Positions 1 through 7,890 of a stretch of 14,021 nt of DNA are shown here, one piece after another. Numbering within the stretch: the first letter of the stretch is position 1; the number at the start of each line of letters is the position of its first letter. Source of the stretch: Zoogloeaceae bacterium (GTDB lineage: Bacteria > Pseudomonadota > Gammaproteobacteria > Burkholderiales > Rhodocyclaceae); NCBI GenBank assembly GCA_031267345.1, contig JAIRZG010000060.1:1-14021 (forward strand). Direction: 5' to 3'. The notes under the pieces are model-generated. The model did not search any database and was not told the origin of the DNA. It saw only the letters and a program-made list of their open reading frames with translations. The position numbers and the translations under genes were made by a program.

Positions 1-174
1 TATGAGATGGCCCAAGGCCAGCATCCGACGGCGGCGAAAAATGGCAGGATGGGACGACAATGAGCGTATGCGGGTAATCGGTATCTCACAAATATGTTAA
101 ATAAGTGCGTTCGCCCTGACTCGCCCTCCCCCTCAAAATGGGCGCTATGCGCTTATGCGTTGAATACGGACAAC

Positions 175-195
175 CGGAGTTGGTTTTACGATGAA
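175..195 (+). repeat. 21-bp repeat, copy 1 (eptA-like translation start)
   Basis: This 21-bp stretch contains GGAGTTGGTTTTACGATG and recurs exactly at 13698-13718. In this copy it forms the translation start of the phosphoethanolamine transferase: a Shine-Dalgarno-like GGAG at 176-179, an 11-nt spacer that is rather long, and the ATG at 191. The match covers the ribosome-binding region and the first codons and stops at codon 2. I saw no similarity on either side of the two copies. Confidence 0.75.
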
Positions 196-1831
196 AACCA
201 TTGATTTCCTTACCGCCGCCGACAGATTTTTTTACTCCATGAAAACCGAAAAACTTCTGGCGTTCGCCGCGCTTTATTTGGGCGTTTTTCTGAATTTCGG
301 GCTGTGGCGGCATGTTTTTATGTATCCGGGAATGGGGACGGGCGTGTTGATTGTTTTTATCCTCTGCCTTGCCCTGGCGTTGTCTGTTCTGACCTTCATT
401 TTTATCAGCCTGCTGGCCTGGCCTTATATGACACGGCCAGTGTTGATCGTACTGTTTTTGATGTCCGGTTATGCGAATTACAGCATGTTCTGGTATGGCA
501 TCACGATTGATGTTGACATGATCCGCAATGTGTTTGAGACGGACGCGCATGAAGCCTCTGAATTGTTTACCTTTTCCAGCATCGCGTGGATCGCGTTGAC
601 GGGTGTTTTGCCTGCGGCAGGCTTGTGCTTTGTCAAACTGGAATATCCGTCGCTGTCACAAATGTTGAAATCGAAGGGGTTGGCGCTGTTGTTGGGCATT
701 TTTGCGCTCGGCGGCATCTTTTACGGCCTCAATCCGCGATTTGAAAAGGGCGATCCGCATCTTCGCTATATGCTGTCTCCTTTCAATTATATTTTTTCAA
801 CTGCCCTTTATGCCCGGGAAATCCTGGGCGAAGAACAGGATTTCATCGTGCTGGACGCCGATATAGCGCCCGTTCCCGTCCCGCCTTCCGGCCCGAATCT
901 TGTCGTTTTCATTGTGGGCGAAACGGCGCGCGCACACAATTTTTCCCTGAACGGCTATGCGCGACAAACCAATCCCTTGCTGGAAAAAGAAGAACATCTG
1001 TTTTATTTTCGGAATGCGACCGCGTGCAGCACCATGACCTCACGCTCCGTTCCCTGCATGTTTTCGGCGCAAACCAGAAAAACTTTCCGCAAAAGAGACG
1101 CGCATGGAACGCAAAATCTTCTGGATATATTGAAACAGGCTGATTACGACGTGCTCTGGATTGGCAGCAGCGGCGGCTGCAAAGACACCTGTGATCGCGT
1201 CGCCAACCAGATGGTCAAAAGCGATGCGGATTCAGAATTCTGCACGGGCGATATTTGCTACGACGAGGCGCTTGCGGAAAATCTGGAAACGCGGCTGGGC
1301 AACATTCGCAAAAACACGTTTATCGTGCTCCATACCACGGGAAGCCACGGCCCGACATACCACAAAAAATATCCCGCAGCCTTCCACATCTTCACCCCGA
1401 TCTGCACAAACAATGATCTGCGTTTGTGCGACAGGGAAGAAATTGTCAATGCCTACGATAACAGCATTGTTTATACCGATTATTTCATTGCCAAAACCAT
1501 CGGGATGTTGAAAGCGGCGACCCATCTGAACACCGCATTGTTCTATACCTCCGATCATGGAGAATCGCTTGGGGAAGACGGGGTTTACCTGCACAGTATG
1601 CCTTATGACATGGCGCCCGAATACCAGAAAAGGGTTCCCATGTTGCTCTGGATGTCAGAGCGGCTGTTACAACAACCCCCCCTGAATGCCCGATGTCTCG
1701 CAGACAAGGCCGCCCATTCCGGCGCTGCTTCGCACGACAATGCTTTTCACACCCTTCTGGGTCTCTCCGGCATCAACAGCAAACTTTATGACGCCAATCT
1801 GGATATGCTGAACGATTGCCGTAATCCGTAA
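191..1831 (+). CDS. eptA: Lipid A phosphoethanolamine transferase (EptA/MCR-like)
   Basis: An inner-membrane enzyme of the alkaline-phosphatase/sulfatase fold that moves phosphoethanolamine from phosphatidylethanolamine to lipid A, which lowers surface charge and polymyxin binding. The 546 residues match the usual family length. About five hydrophobic segments (roughly 21-40, 49-76, 82-100, 128-148, 162-181) precede a periplasmic catalytic domain from about 235. Visible metal and catalytic signatures are VGETARAHNFSLNGY with Glu244, CSTMT with the likely nucleophile Thr281, HTTGSHGPTY, and SDHGES with Asp455/His456. Cysteines at 279, 289, 330, 334, 351, 356, 405 and 413 fit the disulfide-rich periplasmic domain. 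The ATG at 191 has GGAG 11 nt upstream. Its G+C is well below that of the other genes, suggesting transfer. No two-component regulator is in view. The acceptor could be another glycan or lipid. Confidence 0.92.
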   Translation: MKTIDFLTAADRFFYSMKTEKLLAFAALYLGVFLNFGLWRHVFMYPGMGTGVLIVFILCLALALSVLTFIFISLLAWPYMTRPVLIVLFLMSGYANYSMFWYGITIDVDMIRNVFETDAHEASELFTFSSIAWIALTGVLPAAGLCFVKLEYPSLSQMLKSKGLALLLGIFALGGIFYGLNPRFEKGDPHLRYMLSPFNYIFSTALYAREILGEEQDFIVLDADIAPVPVPPSGPNLVVFIVGETARAHNFSLNGYARQTNPLLEKEEHLFYFRNATACSTMTSRSVPCMFSAQTRKTFRKRDAHGTQNLLDILKQADYDVLWIGSSGGCKDTCDRVANQMVKSDADSEFCTGDICYDEALAENLETRLGNIRKNTFIVLHTTGSHGPTYHKKYPAAFHIFTPICTNNDLRLCDREEIVNAYDNSIVYTDYFIAKTIGMLKAATHLNTALFYTSDHGESLGEDGVYLHSMPYDMAPEYQKRVPMLLWMSERLLQQPPLNARCLADKAAHSGAASHDNAFHTLLGLSGINSKLYDANLDMLNDCRNP

Positions 1832-2008
1832 TCCAGGATCGGAGCCATTCGTGGTGATGCGCTCCTTGCCGATTTCCAAATGCGCCCGAAGTCACGAATG
1901 TATTTTCCGCCCCAGCCCCGCATGAGCCAGCTTCGGCGCGGTGGCGGCAACTCAACGCCCGCAGGGCAAGCCGTCGGCGGCGCATGGAAACCCGCCTCTG
2001 CCGGGAGA

Positions 2009-3472
2009 TCAATCGACATGGTAATTTGGCGCTTCCTTGGTGATTTGCACGTCGTGTACGTGCGATTCGCGCACTCCGGCGGCGGTGATTTCCACGCAGG
2101 CGGCTTTTTCGTGTACTTCGGCAATCGAGAGGCAGCCCAGATAGCCCATGGACGAGCGCAGGCCGCCCATCAACTGGTGGATGACCGCCAGCACGGAACC
2201 CTTGTACGGCACCCTGCCCTCGATGCCTTCCGGCACGAATTTATCCACATTGGCCGTGCCTTCCTGAAAATAGCGATCAGCAGACCCCGCCTGCATCGCG
2301 GCGAGCGAACCCATGCCGCGATACGACTTGTAGGAACGCCCCTGAAACAACTCCACCTCACCCGGCGCTTCTTCCGTACCGGCGAACAGGCCGCCCAACA
2401 TCACCGTGTCCGCGCCCGCCGCGATGGCCTTGGCAATGTCACCGGAATAACGGATGCCGCCATCGGCAATCATCGGTATGCCCGTACCCTGCAAGGCCGC
2501 AGCGACATTCTGGATTGCCGTAACCTGCGGCACGCCCACGCCCGCCACAATGCGGGTCGTGCAGATGGAGCCGGGGCCGATGCCGACTTTCACCGCGTCC
2601 GCGCCCATATCCACCAGCGCCAGCGCCGCTTCCGCCGTGGCGATATTGCCGCCGACCACCTCCACTTGCGGGAAATTGCGCTTCACCCAGCGCACCCGAT
2701 CCAGCACGCCCTGCGAATGTCCATGCGCGGTATCCACCACAATCACATCCACGCCCGCCTCCACCAGCAGCGTCACCCGTTCCTCGGCGCCTTCTCCGAC
2801 GCCGACCGCCGCGCCCGCGCGCAGCCTGCCCGCTTCATCCTTGTTGGCGGCGGGATGTTCGGTGGCCTTGGTGATGTCCTTGACCGTAATCAGCCCGCTC
2901 AAACGAAACGCCGCGTCCACCACCAGCACCCGTTCCAAGCGGTGTTCGCGCAACAGCGTCTTGGCGTCCTCGACGCTGGCGCCTTCCGGCACGGTCACCA
3001 GACGTTCGCGCGGCGTCATGATCGCCTGCACCGGCTGCGCCAGATTGGTCTCGAAACGCAGGTCGCGGTTGGTGACGATGCCCACCACAAACCCCGCCGC
3101 ATCCACCACCGGAAAGCCGGAGATCCGGTATTGGCGGGAAAGCTCCAGCACCGCGCGCACGCTCATTTCCGGCTTGACCGTAATCGGGTCTTTCAGAATG
3201 CCGGATTCATGCCGCTTGACTTTCGCCGCCTCAGCGGCCTGATCGCGGGCGGACATGTTCTTGTGAATAACGCCAATGCCGCCCTCCTGCGCCAGGGCGA
3301 CCGCCAGCCGCCCTTCCGTCACCGTATCCATGGCGGCGGAAACCAGAGGCATATTGAGTGTAATATTGCGGGTAAGTCGGGTTGCCAGACTGACATCCCG
3401 GGGCAGAATCCGGGAATGGGCGGGAACGAGCAGAACATCATCGAAAGTAAGCGCTTTTTGCAACAGTCGCAT
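2009..3472 (-). CDS. guaB: Inosine-5'-monophosphate dehydrogenase (IMPDH)
   Basis: A cytosolic enzyme that oxidises IMP to XMP with NAD+, the committed step of GMP synthesis. The 487 residues are typical. The N-terminus MRLLQKALTFDDVLLVPAHS is the standard IMPDH start, two CBS domains are inserted at about 93-205, and the catalytic loop GIGPGSICTTR carries Cys304. NAD/IMP-site segments such as DTAHGHS (248-254), IADGGIRYSGD and YRGMGS follow. An in-frame ATG 26 codons upstream (3550) would add a tail absent from the family, and a perfect -10 box lies inside that extension. I therefore start at 3472, with GGAA 8 nt upstream. Unlike many proteobacterial loci, guaA does not follow; the next gene is the convergent eptA-like gene, and the 177-bp gap (1832-2008) holds nothing I recognise. 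Confidence 0.97.
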   Translation of the reverse strand: MRLLQKALTFDDVLLVPAHSRILPRDVSLATRLTRNITLNMPLVSAAMDTVTEGRLAVALAQEGGIGVIHKNMSARDQAAEAAKVKRHESGILKDPITVKPEMSVRAVLELSRQYRISGFPVVDAAGFVVGIVTNRDLRFETNLAQPVQAIMTPRERLVTVPEGASVEDAKTLLREHRLERVLVVDAAFRLSGLITVKDITKATEHPAANKDEAGRLRAGAAVGVGEGAEERVTLLVEAGVDVIVVDTAHGHSQGVLDRVRWVKRNFPQVEVVGGNIATAEAALALVDMGADAVKVGIGPGSICTTRIVAGVGVPQVTAIQNVAAALQGTGIPMIADGGIRYSGDIAKAIAAGADTVMLGGLFAGTEEAPGEVELFQGRSYKSYRGMGSLAAMQAGSADRYFQEGTANVDKFVPEGIEGRVPYKGSVLAVIHQLMGGLRSSMGYLGCLSIAEVHEKAACVEITAAGVRESHVHDVQITKEAPNYHVD

Positions 3473-3500
3473 TGTCTTTATTCCGGAAGGACAAAACGCT

Positions 3501-3506
3501 ATTATA
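3501..3506 (-). promoter_or_regulatory. Probable guaB -10 element
   Basis: On the minus strand these six bases read TATAAT, a perfect sigma70 -10 box. Transcription would start near 3494 and leave a leader of about 22 nt before the guaB ATG at 3472. I see no good -35 hexamer at 16-18 nt spacing, so the promoter may need an activator. On the plus strand the overlapping bases 3503-3508 read TATACT, a possible -10 for the divergent DUF4124 gene. Confidence 0.55.
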
Positions 3507-3575
3507 CTGTTTTCCATCTTCTCTTCCCGTGGTTCCGGCATTCTGTTCAACCCTTCTTTTTAAAAAGGTTCCGCC

Positions 3576-4028
3576 ATGCATATCCGACTCACGCTTGCCG
3601 TTTTGCTCTCCCTCGCCGCGTTTTCCGCCGCCCAGGCCGACGTCTACAAATGGAAAGACGCCCAGGGGCGCACCATCATCTCGGATACGCCGCAGCCCGG
3701 CAAAAAAACGACGGCAGTACCCTCCGCCAAACCCGACGATAGCGCCGACGACAGTCCCGTGAAAACGCTGGACGATCAGGATCTGGAATTCAGAAAACGC
3801 CAGGAAGAACGGGAAGCCGCCGAGAAGAAACAAAACGAGGAAACCGCCGCCGCCGCCAGAAAGTCGGAAGCCTGCGAACGCTCGCGCCGCAATCTGGACA
3901 TGCTGGAATCCGGCGCGCGCATCTCACGCGCCAACGAACAAGGCGCGCCCGAATTCATCAACGACCAGCAACGCGAAGCAGAAATCAGCCGCGTCCGCCA
4001 GAACATGCAGGCAAATTGCAGCGAGTAG
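3576..4028 (+). CDS. DUF4124 periplasmic protein
   Basis: A 150-residue exported protein of unknown function. Residues 1-21 form a clear Sec signal peptide (MHIRLTLAVLL... ending AAQA, cleavage likely before DVYKW). DVYKWKDAQGRTIISDTP is the hallmark N-terminal DUF4124 segment of small periplasmic proteins common in Beta- and Gammaproteobacteria. A low-complexity stretch rich in Asp, Glu, Lys and Ala (about 50-95) follows and probably forms a charged helix or coiled coil. Cys98 and Cys148 near the end might form a disulfide. The start has AAGG at 3565-3568, 7 nt before the ATG. The gene is divergent from guaB, with 103 bp between start codons, and is followed by a repeat block. I cannot assign a role. 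Confidence 0.85.
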   Translation: MHIRLTLAVLLSLAAFSAAQADVYKWKDAQGRTIISDTPQPGKKTTAVPSAKPDDSADDSPVKTLDDQDLEFRKRQEEREAAEKKQNEETAAAARKSEACERSRRNLDMLESGARISRANEQGAPEFINDQQREAEISRVRQNMQANCSE

Positions 4029-4034
4029 TCCGGG

Positions 4035-4072
4035 AAATCCTGAACAACCGTCAAAATCCTGAACAACCGTCA
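4035..4072. repeat. Two tandem perfect 19-bp repeats
   Basis: The unit AAATCCTGAACAACCGTCA occurs twice with no gap, at 4035-4053 and 4054-4072. The second copy runs into the palindrome at 4069-4095. The block fills the space between two convergent genes, 7 bp after the DUF4124 stop. I saw no further copies in the window. Confidence 0.85.
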
Positions 4073-4095
4073 TTCCCTTGACAAGCGGGAATGAC
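4069..4095. repeat. Palindromic intergenic repeat (GTCATTCCC type)
   Basis: Perfect 9-bp arms GTCATTCCC (4069-4077) and GGGAATGAC (4087-4095) flank a 9-nt loop. This resembles the GTCATTCCCGC...GCGGGAATGAC palindromes that are dispersed in many proteobacterial genomes. It sits two bases past the stop codon of the PLP enzyme gene on the minus strand and downstream of the DUF4124 gene on the plus strand, so it may end or stabilise both transcripts. No T-run follows on either side, which argues against a classical intrinsic terminator. Confidence 0.7.
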
Positions 4096-4097
4096 AG

Positions 4098-5342
4098 TTA
4101 TTCAGGGCTTCCCTGGCGATCTTCGATCCCGGACAACGCCTGTGTGATGTCCGCCTGTAAATCGGCGGCGTTTTCCAGTCCTGCGGCGATACGCACCAGC
4201 GAAGGGGCAATCCCGGCGCGCCGCATTTGTTCGGGGGTCAGGCTGGCTTCCCACATCGAGGCGGCATGGACGACCAGCGTCTCGACGCCACCCAGGCTTA
4301 CCGCGTGACGCGCCAGTTTCAGGGCGGCGACAAATTTTTGCGCGGCGTGAAAACCTTGTTCATCGCCGTCGCCGCCTTTGAGTTCGATGCTCAACACGCC
4401 GCCGCCGTGCCGCATTTGCCGCTTTGCCAGCGCGCGTTGCGGATGGCTTGCCAGTTCCGGGTAATGAACGCGGGCGATGGCGGGCTGCGTTTCCAGAAAT
4501 CGCGCCAGCGTCAGGGCGTTTTCGTTCTGGCGGGCGACGCGCATAGGCAGGGTTCGCAAGCCGCGCAGCAGCAAAAAAGCGTTGAAGGGACTGACATTCG
4601 TACCCAGCGCAATGGCGCATTCCCAGATTTTTTCCACGCGCTCGGCATCGCCGCAGACCACGCCGGCAATCAGGTCGCTGTGCCCGCCCAGATATTTGGT
4701 GGCGCTGTGCAACGCCAGATCAATGCCGAAGTCGCGCGGACGCTGGTTGATGGGCGAGGCAAAGGTATTGTCCGCCAAAGTGACAATGCCGCGACTTCTG
4801 GCGAACTCCGCGATGGCAGCCAGATCGGTGAGCGCCAGCGTGGGATTGGAAGGCGTCTCCACCACGATCAGCCTTGTATTTTTGCGCGTCGCGGCAAAGA
4901 AGGCGGCGGTGTCGCGCTGGTCGACTTGCGTGACCTCCACGCCCAACCCGGGCAGCAGGTCGGTCAGCAGTTTCGCGGTTCCCATGTAATGCGAAGTCTG
5001 CGCCACGATGTGATCGCCCGCGCGCGCCAGCGCCAGCAGACTGGCGCTCATCGCGCCCATGCCGGAAGAACAGAGCAGCGCCGCCTCTACGCCTTCCAGC
5101 TTCGCCAGCAACCGCTCGCAACGTTCCTGCGTCGGGTTGCCGTAGCGGGCGTAATAGCGCGGATGACGCGGCTGGTTGGCCATGGCGGCAAACTCGGCGG
5201 AATTACGGGCGGCGTAGGTTGAAGCCGGATAAATCGCCGGAGCCAGCGCGGTATCGTCCGCGCCGTTTTCGGCGTCGAGATCGCCGTGAATGACCAGCGA
5301 TTGCAGGTCGGTCAAAAAATCATCGTTATGCATGGGTTTCAT
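4098..5342 (-). CDS. Cys/Met metabolism PLP enzyme (cystathionine lyase/synthase-like)
   Basis: A fold-type I PLP enzyme of the trans-sulfuration family (PF01053), 414 residues, acting in the cytosol on sulfur amino acids or their derivatives. Signatures in order are YARYGNPT (64-71, phosphate-binding Tyr/Arg), SSGMGAMSA (92-100), VETPSNPT (161-168), LADNTFASP with Asp191 for the pyridine nitrogen, and SATKYLGGHSD with the Schiff-base lysine Lys216. The YxRxGNPT form is the one seen in cystathionine gamma-synthase, gamma-lyase and methionine gamma-lyase; E. coli MetC differs there. I therefore cannot choose between synthase, beta-lyase and gamma-lyase. The start overlaps the end of the upstream RPH-like gene by 17 nt. 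Two in-frame ATGs (5342 and 5333) share one AGGAG, 3 or 12 nt away. It is the last gene of the minus-strand series. Confidence 0.9.
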   Translation of the reverse strand: MKPMHNDDFLTDLQSLVIHGDLDAENGADDTALAPAIYPASTYAARNSAEFAAMANQPRHPRYYARYGNPTQERCERLLAKLEGVEAALLCSSGMGAMSASLLALARAGDHIVAQTSHYMGTAKLLTDLLPGLGVEVTQVDQRDTAAFFAATRKNTRLIVVETPSNPTLALTDLAAIAEFARSRGIVTLADNTFASPINQRPRDFGIDLALHSATKYLGGHSDLIAGVVCGDAERVEKIWECAIALGTNVSPFNAFLLLRGLRTLPMRVARQNENALTLARFLETQPAIARVHYPELASHPQRALAKRQMRHGGGVLSIELKGGDGDEQGFHAAQKFVAALKLARHAVSLGGVETLVVHAASMWEASLTPEQMRRAGIAPSLVRIAAGLENAADLQADITQALSGIEDRQGSPE

Positions 5343-7890
5343 TGTCTCCTGGTTCCAGAATCGTCACCGTCCCCGCGCTGCCGTCGATGCGGACGCGCAT
5401 TCCGTTTTTCAGGCGTTCGGTGGCGTTGCGGATGCTCATGACGGCGGGGAGGCCGAGTTCGCGGGCTGTGACCGCTCCGTGTGAGAGCGGGCCGCCGCTT
5501 TCGGTGATAACGCCGATGGCCTGATAGAACAGCGGCGTCCATGCGGGATTGGTGGTTCTGGCGACCAGGATGACGTTTTTCGGGAAACGGGCGAAATCTT
5601 CGGGGCTGTGCACCACAAACACTTCGCCTTCGCTTTTTCCCGGACTGCCGCCCAGACCTTGCAGGCGGTCGCCATCGTTTGCCGCCGTCCCGACTTCGGC
5701 TTCGCCATACACCCAGTCGGGCGTGTGTTGGCGCGCGCGCAGGTAAGCCGCCTTGTGCGCGTCGACAGCGGCGCGGATGGCGGGCAGATCGTTTTCCCGC
5801 AAGGCGCGCTCGAAAATGTCGACCGGACAGAAATAGATGTCGTCGGCTTCCAGAAGCACGCCCTGCTCCACCAGGCGACCGCCCAAAGCGCGCAACGCGC
5901 GGCGAAAAGGCAGGGTGAGGCGCGTGGTCTGGTAGTGCTCAAGGTCGTCGAGTTCGGTATAGACCCGCGCCAGGCGGATGATTTCCTGCACGGCGTACCG
6001 CAAGGCTTCCGGCGTTCGGGCGAGGAGCGCGTGTTCGGCGCCGACGGCGGCGATTTTGCGTCCGAGAGTTTGTTCCGACCGCTCGCCGTCCGGACGCTCG
6101 ATCAAGACTTTCAGTTGATCCAGCACGCTGTGCGGGGCTTCGATCCAGGTGGGATGATAGGCGTCGAAATCCAGTTCGCGGTGTCCGTGACGTTGCAGGA
6201 AGCGCTCAAAGTCGACTTTGAAGGCGGAGAATCCGGAAAGCCGCGCCAGCAGGTCGCGTCCGCTGTGGCTCTTTGCCAGCGCGAACAGTTCCGCGTCGGC
6301 GCGAATCTGCCGCGAGAGCAGCCACAATTCACGATTGACCTGCGCGGTTTTGGTGTCGACCGTCGCCAGCAGGGTGTCGAACAGCGTCTGCGCCCTGTCG
6401 GCGTCCCCTGTCAGCAGATGGAGCAGACGTTGCAGCAGGACGTACAGGCTGCGTTGGGTGAGCGAGATGGCGATGTTGGGCAGGAAGTATTCGCGCCCCA
6501 GATCGCGTACCCGCAGGACATAATCCCAGAGTTCGGCCAGGGTTTTCCGTTCGCTGGATTCCTGCAAGAGCGCGCCGATGCCGACAAGGTAGATGTCCAG
6601 ATCGCGCATCCAGCGCACGGGCAGTTGCTGCACCCAGGCATATTGGGCGGCGAGCGCGGGCAAGGCGGCGGCGATGTCGGATAAATCGCCGCTCATCTGT
6701 GTCGGCAGACGACCGCTGTAGAGTTCCACGGCGTTCTGGTTGCCGTAGATATAAAATTCCCGCATGGCAAACCATTTGTCGCCAAACGAAGGCAGCCCCA
6801 TCAGCGAAAACGAGTAGTTGAGCGAAGCATGAAAGCCTTCCTCCACCAGATCCCAGGTCATGGGGGTAACGACATTGGGGAAGCGTTCGGCGGATTCGTC
6901 CCGCGTCCAGCGCGACGGGATGCGGGTGACGGGACGCGATTGCAGCAGGAACAAACGCCCTCCACTGTATGCCCACTCAATATCCTGCGGAAAGCCGAAA
7001 TACGCCTCCGCCGCCAGCGCGAGTTGCGCCACTTCCCGGCATTGCGTCGCGGTCAGCGCGGGCAAGTCTTGTTGAGCCAAAGGCAGGGGCAGCGTCTTTG
7101 TCCCCTTGTCGGCGCTGACGATGGCTTCCGGTTTTTTGGCGATGGTTTGCGAAACCCGCGCGCTATCGGCGTGGCGCACCCGGTATTCATCGACCGGCGC
7201 TTCTCCGGCAACCACGGTTTCGCCCAGGCCGAAGGCGGCGTTGATGAGCGCCTGATCGAGCCGCCCTTGCACCGGATCAATGGAGAAGGCGACGCCAGCG
7301 GCTTCCGTCATGGAGACTTCCACCATGCCCTGAATCACCACGGCCATGCCCGCTTCCAGATGATCGACGCCCAGTCGCGCCCGGTAAGGCAGCACACGTT
7401 CGTTCCAGAGCGAGGCGTAGCAAGCGCGCACGGCTTCGAGTATCGCGGGAATGCCCCACACGCCGAGAAAGGTGTCGTGTTGTCCGGCGAAGGCCGCGCC
7501 CGGCAAATCTTCCAGCGTGCCCGAAGAGCGCACGGCCACCCGAATCCCCTGCATCTGTCGCGCCCGCAGGGCTTCAGCCAGCATTTCCGGCAGTGCGGAC
7601 GGTAGCGTCTGTTGCAGGATCAGGGCGCGCAACCGCTGGCTGCATTCGGCGTCGTCGCCTTTACCGCGACGCAGGATTTCCTGTATTGCCGCCCGCAGGG
7701 GCGCGATGAAGACGCGATAGGCCGCATTTGTGAGGATAACGCCATCCGGCACGGGGAGCTTTCTTTGCGCGGCGCGCGCCAGATTCGCGCCTTTGCCGCC
7801 GCTCAGGAAAATTTCCGCCGCGCGCGGCGCGTCGAAAGGCAGTATCCAGTCGGAAAAAGGATCGAAGGCAACATCGGGTTTGGCGTTCAT
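5326..7890 (-). CDS. Rifampin phosphotransferase-like PPDK/PEP-synthase family enzyme
   Basis: An 854-residue dikinase-type enzyme. Its N-terminal ATP-grasp domain (PPDK_N, about 20-325) shows GGKGANLA (31-38), VAVRSSGTLEDLPGAAFAGQ (118-137), DIEWAY (303-308) and LLQSRPV (315-321). A large helical middle region (about 330-735) contains RHGHRELDFDAY. The C-terminal swivelling phospho-histidine domain has GGPLSHGAVTARELGLPAVM, with His804 the phosphate carrier. The C-terminal TIM barrel that binds PEP/pyruvate in PEP synthase and PPDK is absent. This is the three-domain plan of rifampin phosphotransferase, which moves the beta-phosphate of ATP to its substrate and releases AMP and Pi. The true substrate here is unknown. 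The ATG at 7890 overlaps the PAP2 stop as ATGA, so translation is probably coupled; the frame stays open far upstream to 9057, but that part is only a shadow of the next genes. Confidence 0.85.
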   Translation of the reverse strand: MNAKPDVAFDPFSDWILPFDAPRAAEIFLSGGKGANLARAAQRKLPVPDGVILTNAAYRVFIAPLRAAIQEILRRGKGDDAECSQRLRALILQQTLPSALPEMLAEALRARQMQGIRVAVRSSGTLEDLPGAAFAGQHDTFLGVWGIPAILEAVRACYASLWNERVLPYRARLGVDHLEAGMAVVIQGMVEVSMTEAAGVAFSIDPVQGRLDQALINAAFGLGETVVAGEAPVDEYRVRHADSARVSQTIAKKPEAIVSADKGTKTLPLPLAQQDLPALTATQCREVAQLALAAEAYFGFPQDIEWAYSGGRLFLLQSRPVTRIPSRWTRDESAERFPNVVTPMTWDLVEEGFHASLNYSFSLMGLPSFGDKWFAMREFYIYGNQNAVELYSGRLPTQMSGDLSDIAAALPALAAQYAWVQQLPVRWMRDLDIYLVGIGALLQESSERKTLAELWDYVLRVRDLGREYFLPNIAISLTQRSLYVLLQRLLHLLTGDADRAQTLFDTLLATVDTKTAQVNRELWLLSRQIRADAELFALAKSHSGRDLLARLSGFSAFKVDFERFLQRHGHRELDFDAYHPTWIEAPHSVLDQLKVLIERPDGERSEQTLGRKIAAVGAEHALLARTPEALRYAVQEIIRLARVYTELDDLEHYQTTRLTLPFRRALRALGGRLVEQGVLLEADDIYFCPVDIFERALRENDLPAIRAAVDAHKAAYLRARQHTPDWVYGEAEVGTAANDGDRLQGLGGSPGKSEGEVFVVHSPEDFARFPKNVILVARTTNPAWTPLFYQAIGVITESGGPLSHGAVTARELGLPAVMSIRNATERLKNGMRVRIDGSAGTVTILEPGDNETHA

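Noticed and set aside
1..174. Short open frames at the left edge, such as 2-100 (+) and a hydrophobic minus-strand frame up to the window edge.
   Set aside because: They are 20-35 codons, match nothing I recognise, and have no ribosome-binding site; one could be the tail of an outside gene, but I cannot support it.
1810..1848. A minus-strand frame reading MAPILDYG, somewhat like the N-terminus of GuaA.
   Set aside because: It lies at the eptA-like 3' end, breaks down after a few residues, and has no glutaminase motif. guaA is not in this window.
1880..3742. A 620-codon open frame on the plus strand opposite guaB.
   Set aside because: It is antisense to a clear IMPDH, rich in His, Arg and Ala, and without any family signature.
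4069..4095. Intrinsic terminator at the palindrome.
   Set aside because: The stem is good but no U-tract follows on either strand, so I list it as a repeat only.
4227..5222. A 331-codon plus-strand frame opposite the PLP enzyme gene, and similar ones at 5608-6684 and 7902-9047.
   Set aside because: All lie opposite well-supported genes and have arginine- and glutamine-rich translations typical of antisense shadows.
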